Both the position numbers and the translations under genes were made by a program. A stretch of 16,820 nt of DNA, taken from Diplocarpon mali (taxonomy: Eukaryota > Ascomycota > Leotiomycetes > Helotiales > Drepanopezizaceae). Of this stretch, positions 9,386-16,820 are shown one piece after another. The stretch spans positions 1 to 16,820 of the forward strand of contig JAENRP010000579.1 of the NCBI GenBank assembly GCA_024741835.1. The letters are read 5' to 3'. A model generated the notes under the pieces. It ran no database searches and was not told the DNA's origin. It worked only from the letters and a program-made list of their open reading frames with translations. Position 1 is the first letter of the stretch; every line of letters begins with the position of its first letter.

Positions 9386-11161
9386 GGTTCCTTAGATAAT
9401 AAGCCTATAGAACCTATAGCTAAACCTACGCCTTTAAAAAGGAATAAAGACCTAGAACTAGAAGATACCTTAAATGAACGCGAGTTTAAGCGTATCTAGG
9501 CTATAATAGCGTATAGGATTTATAAGCTTGAACTTTAATAAAGCTTTAATAAAGATAATACGTTCTTAGCTACTAAAGGGATAATGAAAATCTCTCTTTT
9601 AAAGACGTACGATAAAGCTATTAATAATTTAAAGAATAGAATAGTATAGAATAAGGCAATCTAAGAGGAGATAAGCTCTTTTACTGCAAATGGTATATAA
9701 ATAGAGGAACTGATACTAAAGGATATAAACCTAGTATTAATAAAGTGGGTCTTTATAATCAAGATATATATAGATAGGACATTAGAATATTATAAGGTAA
9801 GGCTTATAATTAAGGGCTTCTCTTAATAGTATGGAGAAGACTACTTCGATACGTTTGCGCTAATAGTTCGCATAGATACCCTTTGCATATTTATAATAAT
9901 AATAGTTGCTAAGAACTTTAAATGTAAATAGTATAATATTAAAAATGCATTTACTAAAGCGATTATAAAGGAATGGATTTTTCTCTCCTAACCTAATAGT
10001 ATTCCTATATATACTAGCTACTCTCTTTATATATTCTATAGTATCTATAGGCTTAAATAATCAGCCTATAATTAGAACCTCTTATATAGCTTTACTTTAA
10101 TAGAAATAGGATTCGTTTAAAGCCTAGCTAACCCTTATCTATTTACTTATATTAAGCGTAGAATTAAGTTGCTACTATATATTAATAATATTACTATAGC
10201 TATAAAAACAACTATTTAATTAAATTAGTTCTTTATAACTTTTCGAAAACGTTTTAATATTAAGGATCTAAGGGGAATTTATAAGATCCTTAGTATTTGT
10301 ATTATAAGGAACCGCTCTACTTAAGAACTCTAGTTAGACTAAGAGTAGTATATTAAGAAGATCCTAAACTAAATAGGACTCTTTACTTATACTCCTAACT
10401 TTAAGCTAAAGCGTATTCTAATCAAAGGAAAGTATAATAAGTTAGAGCCTACTAATGAAAATAAATAGAAAGGAGATTTAAAGAAGTACTAATAGGATAT
10501 TAGAACGATTATATATACTATAGTATATATAAGATTAGATATCGCCTTTATTATTAAGCAACTTAGTCAAAACCTAAAGGATCTAACGATTTAATATAAG
10601 AATATAGTTAAGCGATTTAAAAGGTACCTTTGATTAATAATTATATAAAAGGTAAGATATAGACTAATAAAATATATAAGCGCAAAGCTTAAGGTATATA
10701 CTAATTCCGATTAGGCAAATATAAAAGGTTAGAAAAGTATATCTAAAAGCGTAGTAGTACTATATAGTAGACCTATATTATAAGGAAGTAGGAAGTAGAA
10801 ATCAGTAGCTATTGCAAGCACTAAGGCCGAATATATATTGATATTATTAAATTATAAGTAAGGATTATAAATTGCCTAAGTTCTAAAAGATATAGGTTTT
10901 ATTAAGTATATTAAATAAGATAAGAACTATATTAATCTTTAAATAGATAATATAAAGGCGATTGCACTTATAAAGAATCTATACTTATATAAGCAATCGA
11001 AATATATTAATATTATTTACTACTTTATCTGCGACTTTATTATAAAGAATAAGTTATCGATTACTTATATCTTAACCGATCGAATAGTAGTAGATGGATT
11101 TATAAAGCTACTAAAGATAGTTATAAAGTTCGAAGTATTTAAAGATATACTAGGATTATAA
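9386..11161 (+). pseudogene. Outer Copia: reverse transcriptase and RNase H
   Basis: The + strand has a typical RT lead-in near 9610-9800: KTYDKAINNLKNRIV, IEELILKDIN and KWVFIIKIYIDRTLEYYKVR. KGFS--YGEDYFDTFALIVR follows (to 9871), with two stops exactly where the family has Gln-Gln. YNIKNAFTKA comes near 9930-9960 and the catalytic Y-V-D-D box reads YINN at 10178-10189. RNase H shows YTNSD-ANIKG--KSISKSVV (from about 10699) and VAIASTKAEYI at 10805-10837, with VVDGFIKLL close to the C-terminus (from about 11088). The last codons LGL-stop end at 11161. Landmarks at 9830, 10178 and 11150 are in one frame, with no indel. Confidence 0.9.
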
Positions 11162-11191
11162 AAGATAGTAAGGGCTTAGTAGACTTAAGGA

Positions 11192-11360
11192 CGACTCCTA
11201 GGCCTGCCCTGCGAGTTAGGTTATATAGTCTTATAAAGGAAAGTTTTTTTTTTAAATCGACTCCTAGGCCTAGACCGCAAGTTAAGTTACATAGTCTTAT
11301 AAAGGAACGCTTTTAGGAAAATCAACTCCTGGTCCTACCTTGCGAGCAGAGTTTGGTGAT
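11192..11360 (+). repeat. 66/65-bp tandem repeat downstream of the outer pol
   Basis: Two full units and part of a third share ACTCCTAGGCCTnnnCnGCAAGTT and TATAGTCTTATAAAGGAA, with ACT at 11194, 11260 and 11325 (spacings 66 and 65). The core ACTCYTARGCY...YGCAAGT is recognisably the core of the 48-bp coding array at 12-490. Here the units follow the pol stop and are not in the pol frame. In their own frame they would read T-P-R-P-R-P-Q-V. CpA and CpG are better kept than in neighbouring sequence. Confidence 0.75.
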
Positions 11361-11487
11361 TTTAATAGAGGTTATTATTAATTAATTATTTTTAATTTGA
11401 AAAGATACTTAAGAGTTGGATTAGCGCAAAAGGATAATTGTTATTTTCCTAACTATAGGTCAATCGGAGTAAGGTTTAAGTAAGGGT
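11361..11487 (+). other. 3' non-coding stretch of the outer Copia, upstream of its LTR
   Basis: No gene seen. It includes a purine-rich GCGCAAAAGGATAAT at 11424-11438 followed by TGTTATTTTC, which could be the polypurine tract and the true TG end of the LTR (same-family LTR on the other strand starts T-A/G-TTATCATTTTC). About 35 bp of unmatched sequence between 11450 and 11487 leaves this uncertain. Confidence 0.35.
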
Positions 11488-11681
11488 ATTAAGATAAGTA
11501 ATATAGCTATCACTCTAATATATTATTATATAACCTTACTGCTTAGTTAATAGGATATTAATATATATATAACTATAAAGAAGAAAGGGGTAACCTTCCT
11601 TCCTTAACTCTTATTAATATATCGACTATCGACCTCTAGAAGTTTCCATTACCTACTGCGCCGACTCACTTAAGCTCAATA
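11488..11681 (+). repeat. 3' LTR of the outer Copia, 5' portion only
   Basis: About 194 bp matching the reverse complement of 11885-12079 and of the corresponding part of 14206-14666 (shared landmarks: GAAGAAAGGGGTAACCTTC, ATATCGACTATCGACC, GCGCCGACT). The match stops at 11681, where an opposite-strand LTR begins. Its place after the outer pol makes it that element's 3' LTR. Confidence 0.75.
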
Positions 11682-12079
11682 CCTCTTGAAGTACTAAAGG
11701 GTTATAAAGTAAGGAATCATACCTCTTATAATACAGGTTGGTTAAATAGGGAATCATACCTCCTATTCGCCGATTGCTCGCCTCTTACTATAAGTCTCAT
11801 TCAACTTCCTACTAATAGTTGCAGCGCAAGTGCTTTCTAAAGGAAGTCAATAATCTATTATCAGTCTAGCTAGGGCTTATAACCTATTAAACTTAAGTAA
11901 GTCGGCGCAATAGGTAATAGAAACTTCTAAAGGTCGATAGTCGATATATTAATAAGAGTTAAGGAAGGAAGGTTACCCCTTTCTTCCTTATAGCTATATA
12001 CGTATCAATATCCTACTGACTAAGCAATAGGGTCATATGATAATACATTAGAGTAATAGCTGTATCACCTATCTCAATA
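11682..12079 (-). repeat. 3' LTR of the deleted Copia derivative, truncated
   Basis: A direct repeat of about 14265-14650 with mostly C/T and G/A differences (shared: GGGTTATAAAGTAAGGAAT, GCCTCTTA, GTGCTTTCTAAAGGAAGT, GTCGATAGTCGATATATTA). It lacks the left two of the four GGAAT-ACC-type motifs present in the other LTR and the first ~13 bases of the LTR start, so both ends are cut: at 11682 by the inverted LTR, at 12079 by the array. Confidence 0.82.
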
Positions 12080-14059
12080 GTTTAAGGTTTTATCATTTTC
12101 TAATTGCAAGCCTAGTTTAAGAGTCGTTTTTAATAAAACCGCAAGATCCACTTGCAATCCTAGCTTAAGAGTCGTTTTCCTAAAAATAGCAAGATCTACT
12201 TACAGTCTTAGCTTAAGAGTTATTTCTAATAAATCCGCAAAGTTCATTTGCAGTCTTAGCTTAAGAGTTATTATTAGTAAATCTGCAGAATCCACTTGCA
12301 GTATTAGCCTAAGAGTCATTTCGATTAGATTTACTTATAATCTTAGCTTAAGAGTTATCTTTAAGGATATATTATATTTTACTTATAGTTTTAGTTTAAA
12401 AGTCATTTTTACGAATTTTACTTGCGATCTTAGTTTAAAAGTCTATCTATTCTCTTTATCCTTACTTAATTGTATTAAGGTAGAAAGTGCACTTTCCTTA
12501 AAGGAATCTACTTATAAGTCTGGCCTAAGAGTTAATTTTTATAATATTACCTTTAAGATAATATAAAGTCTATCTTTGATTTTAACTTTAAAGATCACTT
12601 TATAATTGTTATTTATAAACTATATAAATTAATTATTAAAAACTCTTATATAATTCAACTTTATATAGATCTTATAGCTAAATAAAAGATTAATACTTAA
12701 ATTAAGTATAAGGAGGATATTTTATAAAAGGAAAGAAACGCTAGCGATATTTATTTCTATTAAACCTATTGAATCTATATAAAACCTTCTACTATTAACC
12801 TTAATAGAGCGCCTTTTTATTTTAATAAGTAGGCCTTTAAATAAGTAAGGTTTATTAATTATATATACTATATAACTAATATTATTATACTAATTGGATT
12901 TAAGGATCTTATAAAGATCGGCTTTTAAAATGTAGGCATCTTTTTTATAATTATCGTTTAAATTATTAAAAGTGGATTTAAGTTTAAATAACTTACTATT
13001 ATTATTAGAAGTATTTACTAAAGTCTTGGCTAAATAGCCTTTTCCTTTGCCTTTTCTTAATAGTTGCGGCCTTTAATAAGATAAGGGTAGTTTGCTTTTT
13101 AACTTTTGCTTTAATTGCTTTTTAATATTAAAGCTAGCAACTATATCAATTAATTGCCTTTTAACTTTATAATTAGTAATATTATAAGTACTATTATAGA
13201 AGTAGCATTTTTAATAAGCTTAAGGGCTTATCCTACGCTCTTTCCTCTTCTTAAGCTTATTATTGCCTTATAATATAGTATTTGCCGATTTAAAGCGTCC
13301 TTTAAGGTCTTACTTAATAGTTCAAAGGAGGTCGATCTTCTTATAGATCTTAAGGTTAGGTTAGATAAAAAGAGATTATTTTATAATAGTAAACTTAAAA
13401 AGGAGGCTATTAAATAGGAAATTAAAGAGCTAAGTTTTTTTAAAAGTTATAGCTATCTTAAGATCTATAGCTCTTACTCTCTTCCTTACTTTATATAATA
13501 TAGATTAAGTAGAGTCTATATTTATATCTATATTCTTACTATCTTTATCTTTTCTATATTAAAATAAAGTGATCTATTATAATAGATACTAAGTATTAAA
13601 GGTAGTTATTTAAAAGTATTTTACCTTTAAAGTATCTTATCTTATCTTTATATTATTATAAACTTAAATAAAATCTTAGTCTTTATCGCTTAAACCTTTA
13701 TTAATCTTAAGCTTACATTTAGCTAAGGCTAGCTTATACTCCTTTTCCTTTTCTATATTTAAAATCTACTTTTGGGATTCTTAATTATTATCTATTAAAG
13801 CTCTTAAGCTAAGCTTATTTAATATATTTAGCAAATCCTTAGCAATTATATTAGCTATTAAAGTAAAAGTAGATAAATTAGTAAAGGGAGTATAGAGGGC
13901 TATTCTTACATATTTAATAAGTATCTTTTAAATCGCTATTTCGATGCCTTTGCTTTTAAAGTAAAGCTCTAAATCGTCGAACTATTATTATCAGTTCTTT
14001 CGAAAGAGTTAAAGGTCTTTAGGTCTGGTATTTCGATCGGAATCGGAAGCTATTGCCAT
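12074..14059 (-). pseudogene. Copia gag-protease-repeat array relic, single unbroken frame
   Basis: From ATG at 14059 one frame runs 661 codons to a TGA at 12076-12074 without a frameshift. By hand translation I count about 36 in-frame stops, all but two TAA/TAG. Gag starts MAIASDSDRNTRP, contains lysine/glutamate-rich helices (IEKEKEYKLALAKCKLK, about 13750-13700), and a zinc knuckle relic KCYFYNSTYNITNY at about 13210-13165 with Cys and His positions turned to Tyr. The protease site follows at about 12885-12850: YNNISYIVY sits where Copia has a D-T/S-G core, each change explicable by transitions. A Copia-like stretch with LYIIL (about 12560) precedes the peptide-repeat array (12532-12085). 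The final TGA lies at the join with LTR sequence and may be acquired. Confidence 0.85.
12081..12545 (-). repeat. Coding minisatellite, second copy (inverted relative to 1-513)
   Basis: Nine unit starts (ACT codons on the - strand) at 12532, 12442, 12403, 12355, 12316, 12268, 12220, 12172 and 12124; spacings 90, 39, 48, 39 and then four of 48 bp. All are in frame with the gag-protease ATG at 14059. This copy is less mutated at Gln codons (several CAA remain), so it shows the peptide more clearly: T-L-K-L-R-L-Q-V-D-L-A-x-L-L-K. Flanking sequence including GAAAGTGCACTTTC and ATAAAGAGAATAGATAGACT also matches the left copy. It forms a ~0.5-kb inverted repeat with 1-513. Confidence 0.88.
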
Positions 14060-14205
14060 TTCGAATAGAATTACATTAAAATCAAATAAATTAAATAATT
14101 AAAGGCACTCCTCTTATCGAAAAGTCAAAATAATTAAATAGTAGGTATTATAAAAGTATTAAATAGGAAGGAAGTCCTCTTATTAAAAAGGGTTTTTTAG
14201 GCTAT
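14060..14205 (-). other. Leader between 5' LTR and gag of the deleted Copia derivative
   Basis: About 146 bp without coding signs. Its LTR-proximal end on the - strand reads GTTATAGCC, which resembles the GTTAT-GCC of the nested element's half-tRNA primer site but is two bases shorter. I cannot place the LTR/leader border precisely because the CA end is mutated. Confidence 0.4.
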
Positions 14206-14666
14206 AACGCAAGGAATTATACCTTTTACAAAATATAGTAAAGCAAGGAATCACACCTTTTGTAATACTAAAGGGTTATAAAGTAAGGAATTATACCTCT
14301 TATAATATAGGTTAGCTAAATAGGGAATTATACCTCTTATTCGCCAATTGCTCGCCTCTTATTATAAGTCTCGTTCAACTTCCTATTAATAGTTACAGCG
14401 TAAGTGCTTTCTAAAGGAAGTTAATAATCTATTATTAGTCTAGCTAAGACTTATAACCTATTAAGCTTAAATGAGTCGGCGTAGTAGGTAATAGAAACTT
14501 TTAAAGGTCGATAGTCGATATATTAGTAAGAGTTAAAGAAAGAAGGTTACCCCTTTCTTCCCTATAGCTATATATATATCAATATCCTATTAATTAAGCA
14601 GTAGGGTTATATAATAATACATTAGAGTGATAGCTATATCACCCATCTTAATAGAAAATGATAATA
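14206..14666 (-). repeat. 5' LTR of the deleted Copia derivative
   Basis: About 461 bp, on the - strand beginning TATTATCATTTTC (ancestrally TGTTATCA) and ending near 14206. Its distal third carries four spaced copies of an AAGGAATYAYACCTYTTA motif, starting at 14211, 14245, 14285 and 14322. It matches 11682-12079 in the same orientation and 11488-11681 inverted. Its only other boundary partner is truncated, so no target duplication can be checked. The left limit is uncertain by several bases. Confidence 0.78.
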
Positions 14667-15015
14667 GTGCCTAGTATATAGTTATAATAGCTTTAATAAG
14701 CTTATTACTTAGCTACTTAAGTCTGCGATACGCTTCCTATTATCTTTAAAGGTAATTAGCTTATTACGCTAGTACTTAGTCTTAGGGACTCAGGCCTTAA
14801 TAGTTGGTTTCAAGCTCTAAGGGGGTTAGTTGAGGTCTTATAGGAAGTAGCTTACTAATATATATAGTAATAATAGCTATACCTGGCTTTTTATCGATAA
14901 AAGCTATAATAGAAGCTCCTTCTATTACTTAATTCGCGTAATTTGCTAAATAAGTAGGGTTACTATTTAAGTAATTGCTTATTCGTCAATTAGGAGAAGG
15001 TTGCGTAGATTGCTT
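14667..15015. other. Non-coding repeat-like stretch, no gene seen
   Basis: No family match and no readable frame. One near-perfect palindrome, GCTTTT-TATCGATA-AAAGC at 14886-14904, is the only structure that stands out. Confidence 0.5.
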
Positions 15016-15177
15016 AATTAGCTACGCTTAACTTAATACTACGGGGTTGGCCGCTAGTTGGCTAAGTTCTGCAGGGTCGGCCTTAGCGAGTTACTAATTG
15101 GCTGCACTAACTCGATTTTACGGGGTTGCCCTTGGCGAGTTGCTAATTAGCTGTACTAAAAACTCGATTTTACAAGG
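15016..15177 (+). repeat. ~49-bp tandem repeat, about three and a half units
   Basis: Units begin AATTAGCTACGC (15016), AATTGGCTGCAC (15096) and AATTAGCTGTAC (15145) and share ACTCGATTTTACGGGGTTG and GGCGAGTT. Between 15065 and 15095 there is a partial unit with GGGTCGGCCTTAGCGAGTT. It is GC-richer than its surroundings. Confidence 0.65.
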
Positions 15178-15591
15178 AAGCGCCTGCGCCTTATCTCTTA
15201 TCAATAGACCTCTTAGTGAATTGCTACTATATGAAATATAAGGGCTAGCCGATATAATAAAGAGAGTATAAGGTAGTATTAAGTAGTAAGTAATAGTAGT
15301 AGTTGAAGAACTTAAAGACTTAGGAGGCTTTAGAGGCTTAGGAGGCTTAGGAGGCTTGATTCCTAACTATAAGAGTAAAGCAATCTATATATATAAAATA
15401 TCTTGAGCTTTTAGAACCTTTTAGTATATTAGAGTTATATTAGATTATAAATTAATATAGGTATACGTAATGCAATACGTAATCCTTTGATTTATAATAT
15501 AGTTTTAGCTAAACTTAATACTATAAGTCATATTTAAATATAGAACTATAACTTATAGCCAGGATATAGAGTTTATAGCTAAATTTAGTAT
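15178..15591. other. Non-coding stretch with a 9-bp GGAGGCTTA repeat
   Basis: A short run of about four GGAGGCTTA units lies at 15321-15358. Further right, ATACGTAATGCAATACGTAAT near 15462-15484 contains a 9-bp direct repeat (ATACGTAAT), and two similar TATAGAACTATAA/ACTATAAGT segments follow near 15520-15560. No gene is visible. Confidence 0.55.
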
Positions 15592-16430
15592 AGCTATGAT
15601 TTCTAATCCAACTAAGCTAGTATAGCTATGATTCTATATTTAACACGCCCTTTGAATCATAGCTTTAGTAGCAATTAAAGAGCTTATTGCTAAGTGCTTT
15701 AAGGACTCGGCTAATTGAAGTTCTTTAGCCTAGTATAGCTATGATTCTATAATTAATACGCCCCTTGAATCATAGCTTTAATAGCAATTAAAGAGGTAAT
15801 TGCTTTAGGGACTCGGCTAAATGAAGTACTTCAGCCTAGTAGCTATGATTCTATAATACGCCCCTTGATCATAGCTTAACTAGCAATTGCAAATTGCTTC
15901 TTAGGGACTCGGCTAAATGAAGTACTTCAGCCTAGTAGCTATGATTCTATAATACGCCCCTTGATCATAGCTTAACTAGCAATTGCAAATTGCTTCTTAG
16001 GGACTCAGCTAAATGAAGTACTTCAGCCTAGTAGCTATGATTCTATAATACGCCCCTTGATCATAGCTTAACTAGCAATTGCTAATTGCAAATTGCTTCT
16101 TAAGGACTCGGCTAAATAAAGTTCTTTAGCCTAGTAGCTATGATTCTATAATACGCCCCTTGATTATAGCTTAACTAGCAATTGCTAATTGCAAATTACT
16201 TCTTAGGGACTCGGCTAAATGAAGTTCTTTAGCCTAGTAGCTATGATTCTATAATACGCCCTTTGATTATAGCTTAATTAGCAATTGCTAATTGCAAATT
16301 GCTTCTTAGGGACTCGGCTAAATAAAGTTCTTCAGCCTAGTAGCTATAATTCTATAATATGCCCTTTGATTATAGCTTAATTAGCAATTGCTAATTGCAA
16401 ATTGCTTCTTAGGGACTCGGTAAATTAGGG
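15592..16430 (+). repeat. Tandem array of ~96-113-bp units rich in inverted repeats
   Basis: AGCTATGATTCT (or a one-base variant) starts each unit at 15624, 15737, 15841, 15937, 16033, 16136, 16239 and 16342, with a partial unit at 15592. Periods are 113, 104, 96, 96, 103, 103 and 103 bp. The 96/103 difference is one extra GCTAATT in an AATTGC-rich segment. Each unit carries AGCTATGAT...ATCATAGCT (9-bp arms, 18-nt spacer in the 15841-16033 units) and GACTCGGCTAAATGAAGTACTTCAGCC, itself a hairpin. Central units are nearly identical; the outer ones diverge mainly by transitions. No coding potential. A satellite, a structured regulatory array or part of an uncharacterised element are all possible. 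Confidence 0.9.
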
Positions 16431-16820
16431 TTCAATAGCCTAATAAGGCTATTTTCTTTAGATGAATCCCTTTTTAATAAGCTTCTCTAGAGCTTTTTAA
16501 GGTCGTAGTAAGGCTAGGTACATTATAGACCCCTTTAATTATAAGGTTAAGGCCTTACTCAGTCTTTATAAGAATATCCCTTTTGCCTTATATATATATA
16601 AATAAATATATATATATATATTCGATTCTATAAAGAAGAATCTTATTTTTACCTCAGATAAATAGCTAAACTTGACGCTGTAAGAAGCTATACTAGTAAA
16701 GATTTCGCTTATATATTAATAAGTAAAGAAGCTGAGTTTTCTTATAACTCCTTTATAGATTAATATAAAACTACTAATTTACCTTCTCTTATATAATATA
16801 TATAGTAATTCTCTTAGCAC
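16431..16820. other. Non-coding AT-rich end of the window
   Basis: There is a perfect hairpin AATAGCC/GGCTATT (16434-16440, 16447-16453) just outside the tandem array, and a TA-rich microsatellite at about 16579-16621. I see no coding frame; it may be the flank or LTR of another degraded element, but nothing identifies it. Confidence 0.5.

Larger units (their letters stand above)
1..11681 (+). mobile_element. Outer Ty1/Copia retrotransposon, 5' end outside the window, interrupted by a nested element
   Basis: The order along the + strand is peptide-repeat array, GAG-pre-integrase, integrase (to 1783), then after the nested insertion reverse transcriptase and RNase H (9386-11161), a 66-bp repeat zone, and the first part of a 3' LTR (11488-11681). 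IN before RT is the diagnostic Copia order. The 5' LTR, gag and protease lie beyond the left edge; a same-family copy on the other strand (12074-14666) shows what they look like. The 3' LTR is cut at about 11681, where it meets an opposite-strand LTR. The coding parts are riddled with TAA/TAG stops but keep frame, so the element died mainly by point mutation. It must predate the 1784-9380 element, which sits inside it. Confidence 0.88.
11682..14666 (-). mobile_element. Internally deleted Copia derivative (LTR-gag-PR-repeat array-LTR)
   Basis: On the - strand the order is 5' LTR (14666-14206), a leader of about 146 bp, gag plus protease plus peptide-repeat array (14059-12081), then directly a 3' LTR (12079-11682, distal end missing). 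Integrase, RT and RNase H are absent. It belongs to the same family as the outer + strand copy: the array and the LTR both match it in inverse orientation. It depended, if ever mobile in this form, on proteins from a full-length relative. The deletion may instead have occurred after insertion. Confidence 0.78.

Noticed and set aside
12091..12106. TTATCATTTTCTAATT as an LTR terminus inside the array end
   Set aside because: It resembles the LTR start but is on the opposite strand to the adjacent LTR, encodes the last array residues in frame, and is not seen in the other array copy; probably chance.
14206..14666. Solo LTR
   Set aside because: A same-strand gag-protease frame begins 147 bp downstream, and a matching LTR lies beyond it, so it is the 5' LTR of a deleted element.
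15592..16430. CRISPR array or telomeric repeat
   Set aside because: The entire ~100-bp unit is conserved with no unique spacers, and there is no TTAGGG-like motif.
1..16820. Mitochondrial DNA because of the AT bias
   Set aside because: The stops are TAA/TAG at Gln/Trp sites, CpA is depleted in TpA-rich sequence, and nested LTR elements are present; all indicate RIP-affected nuclear repeats.

Overview
The window is a repeat-only, AT-rich block with no intact gene. It has the look of a filamentous ascomycete (Pezizomycotina) genome that practises repeat-induced point mutation (RIP). CpA and TpG are scarce and TpA is abundant. In every recognisable coding relic the stops are overwhelmingly TAA/TAG at places where the protein family has Gln or Trp, which is what C-to-T change at CpA on both strands produces. 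I found no tRNA, rRNA, CRISPR array or host gene.

Three Ty1/Copia retrotransposon copies make up bases 1 to about 14,670. (1) An outer copy on the + strand is cut by the window edge. It has a coding minisatellite (1-490), GAG-pre-integrase and integrase (to 1783), then reverse transcriptase and RNase H (9386-11161), a 66-bp repeat zone, and the start of its 3' LTR (11488-11681). (2) An unrelated Copia element on the - strand (1784-9380) is nested inside its pol. It has 198-bp LTRs, a perfect 5-bp AAAGC target duplication, a primer site resembling half-initiator-tRNA-Met, one gag-PR-IN-RT-RH frame, and an odd 1.5-kb 3' region with a Gln/Arg-rich CAG-like tract. (3) An internally deleted - strand relative of the outer copy (14666 to 11682) has a 5' LTR, gag, protease, the same minisatellite, and is then fused directly to its 3' LTR. 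Copies 1 and 3 lie tail to tail and give the window its large inverted repeats.

Reading frames survive remarkably well through the point mutations. Copy 3 keeps one frame for 1986 bp. Copy 1 keeps one frame from GAG-pre-integrase through RNase H once the insertion and one target-site copy are skipped. The nested element's gag, PR, IN, RT and RH landmarks all share one frame.

The most unusual element is the minisatellite. It has 48-bp and 39-bp units, encodes 16- and 13-residue peptide repeats, and sits inside the Copia polyprotein between protease and integrase. The two copies differ in unit number but only by multiples of three bases.

The right-hand part (14,667-16,820) is non-coding repeat DNA: a roughly 49-bp repeat, a 9-bp repeat, an array of eight roughly 100-bp hairpin-rich units (15,592-16,430) and an AT microsatellite.
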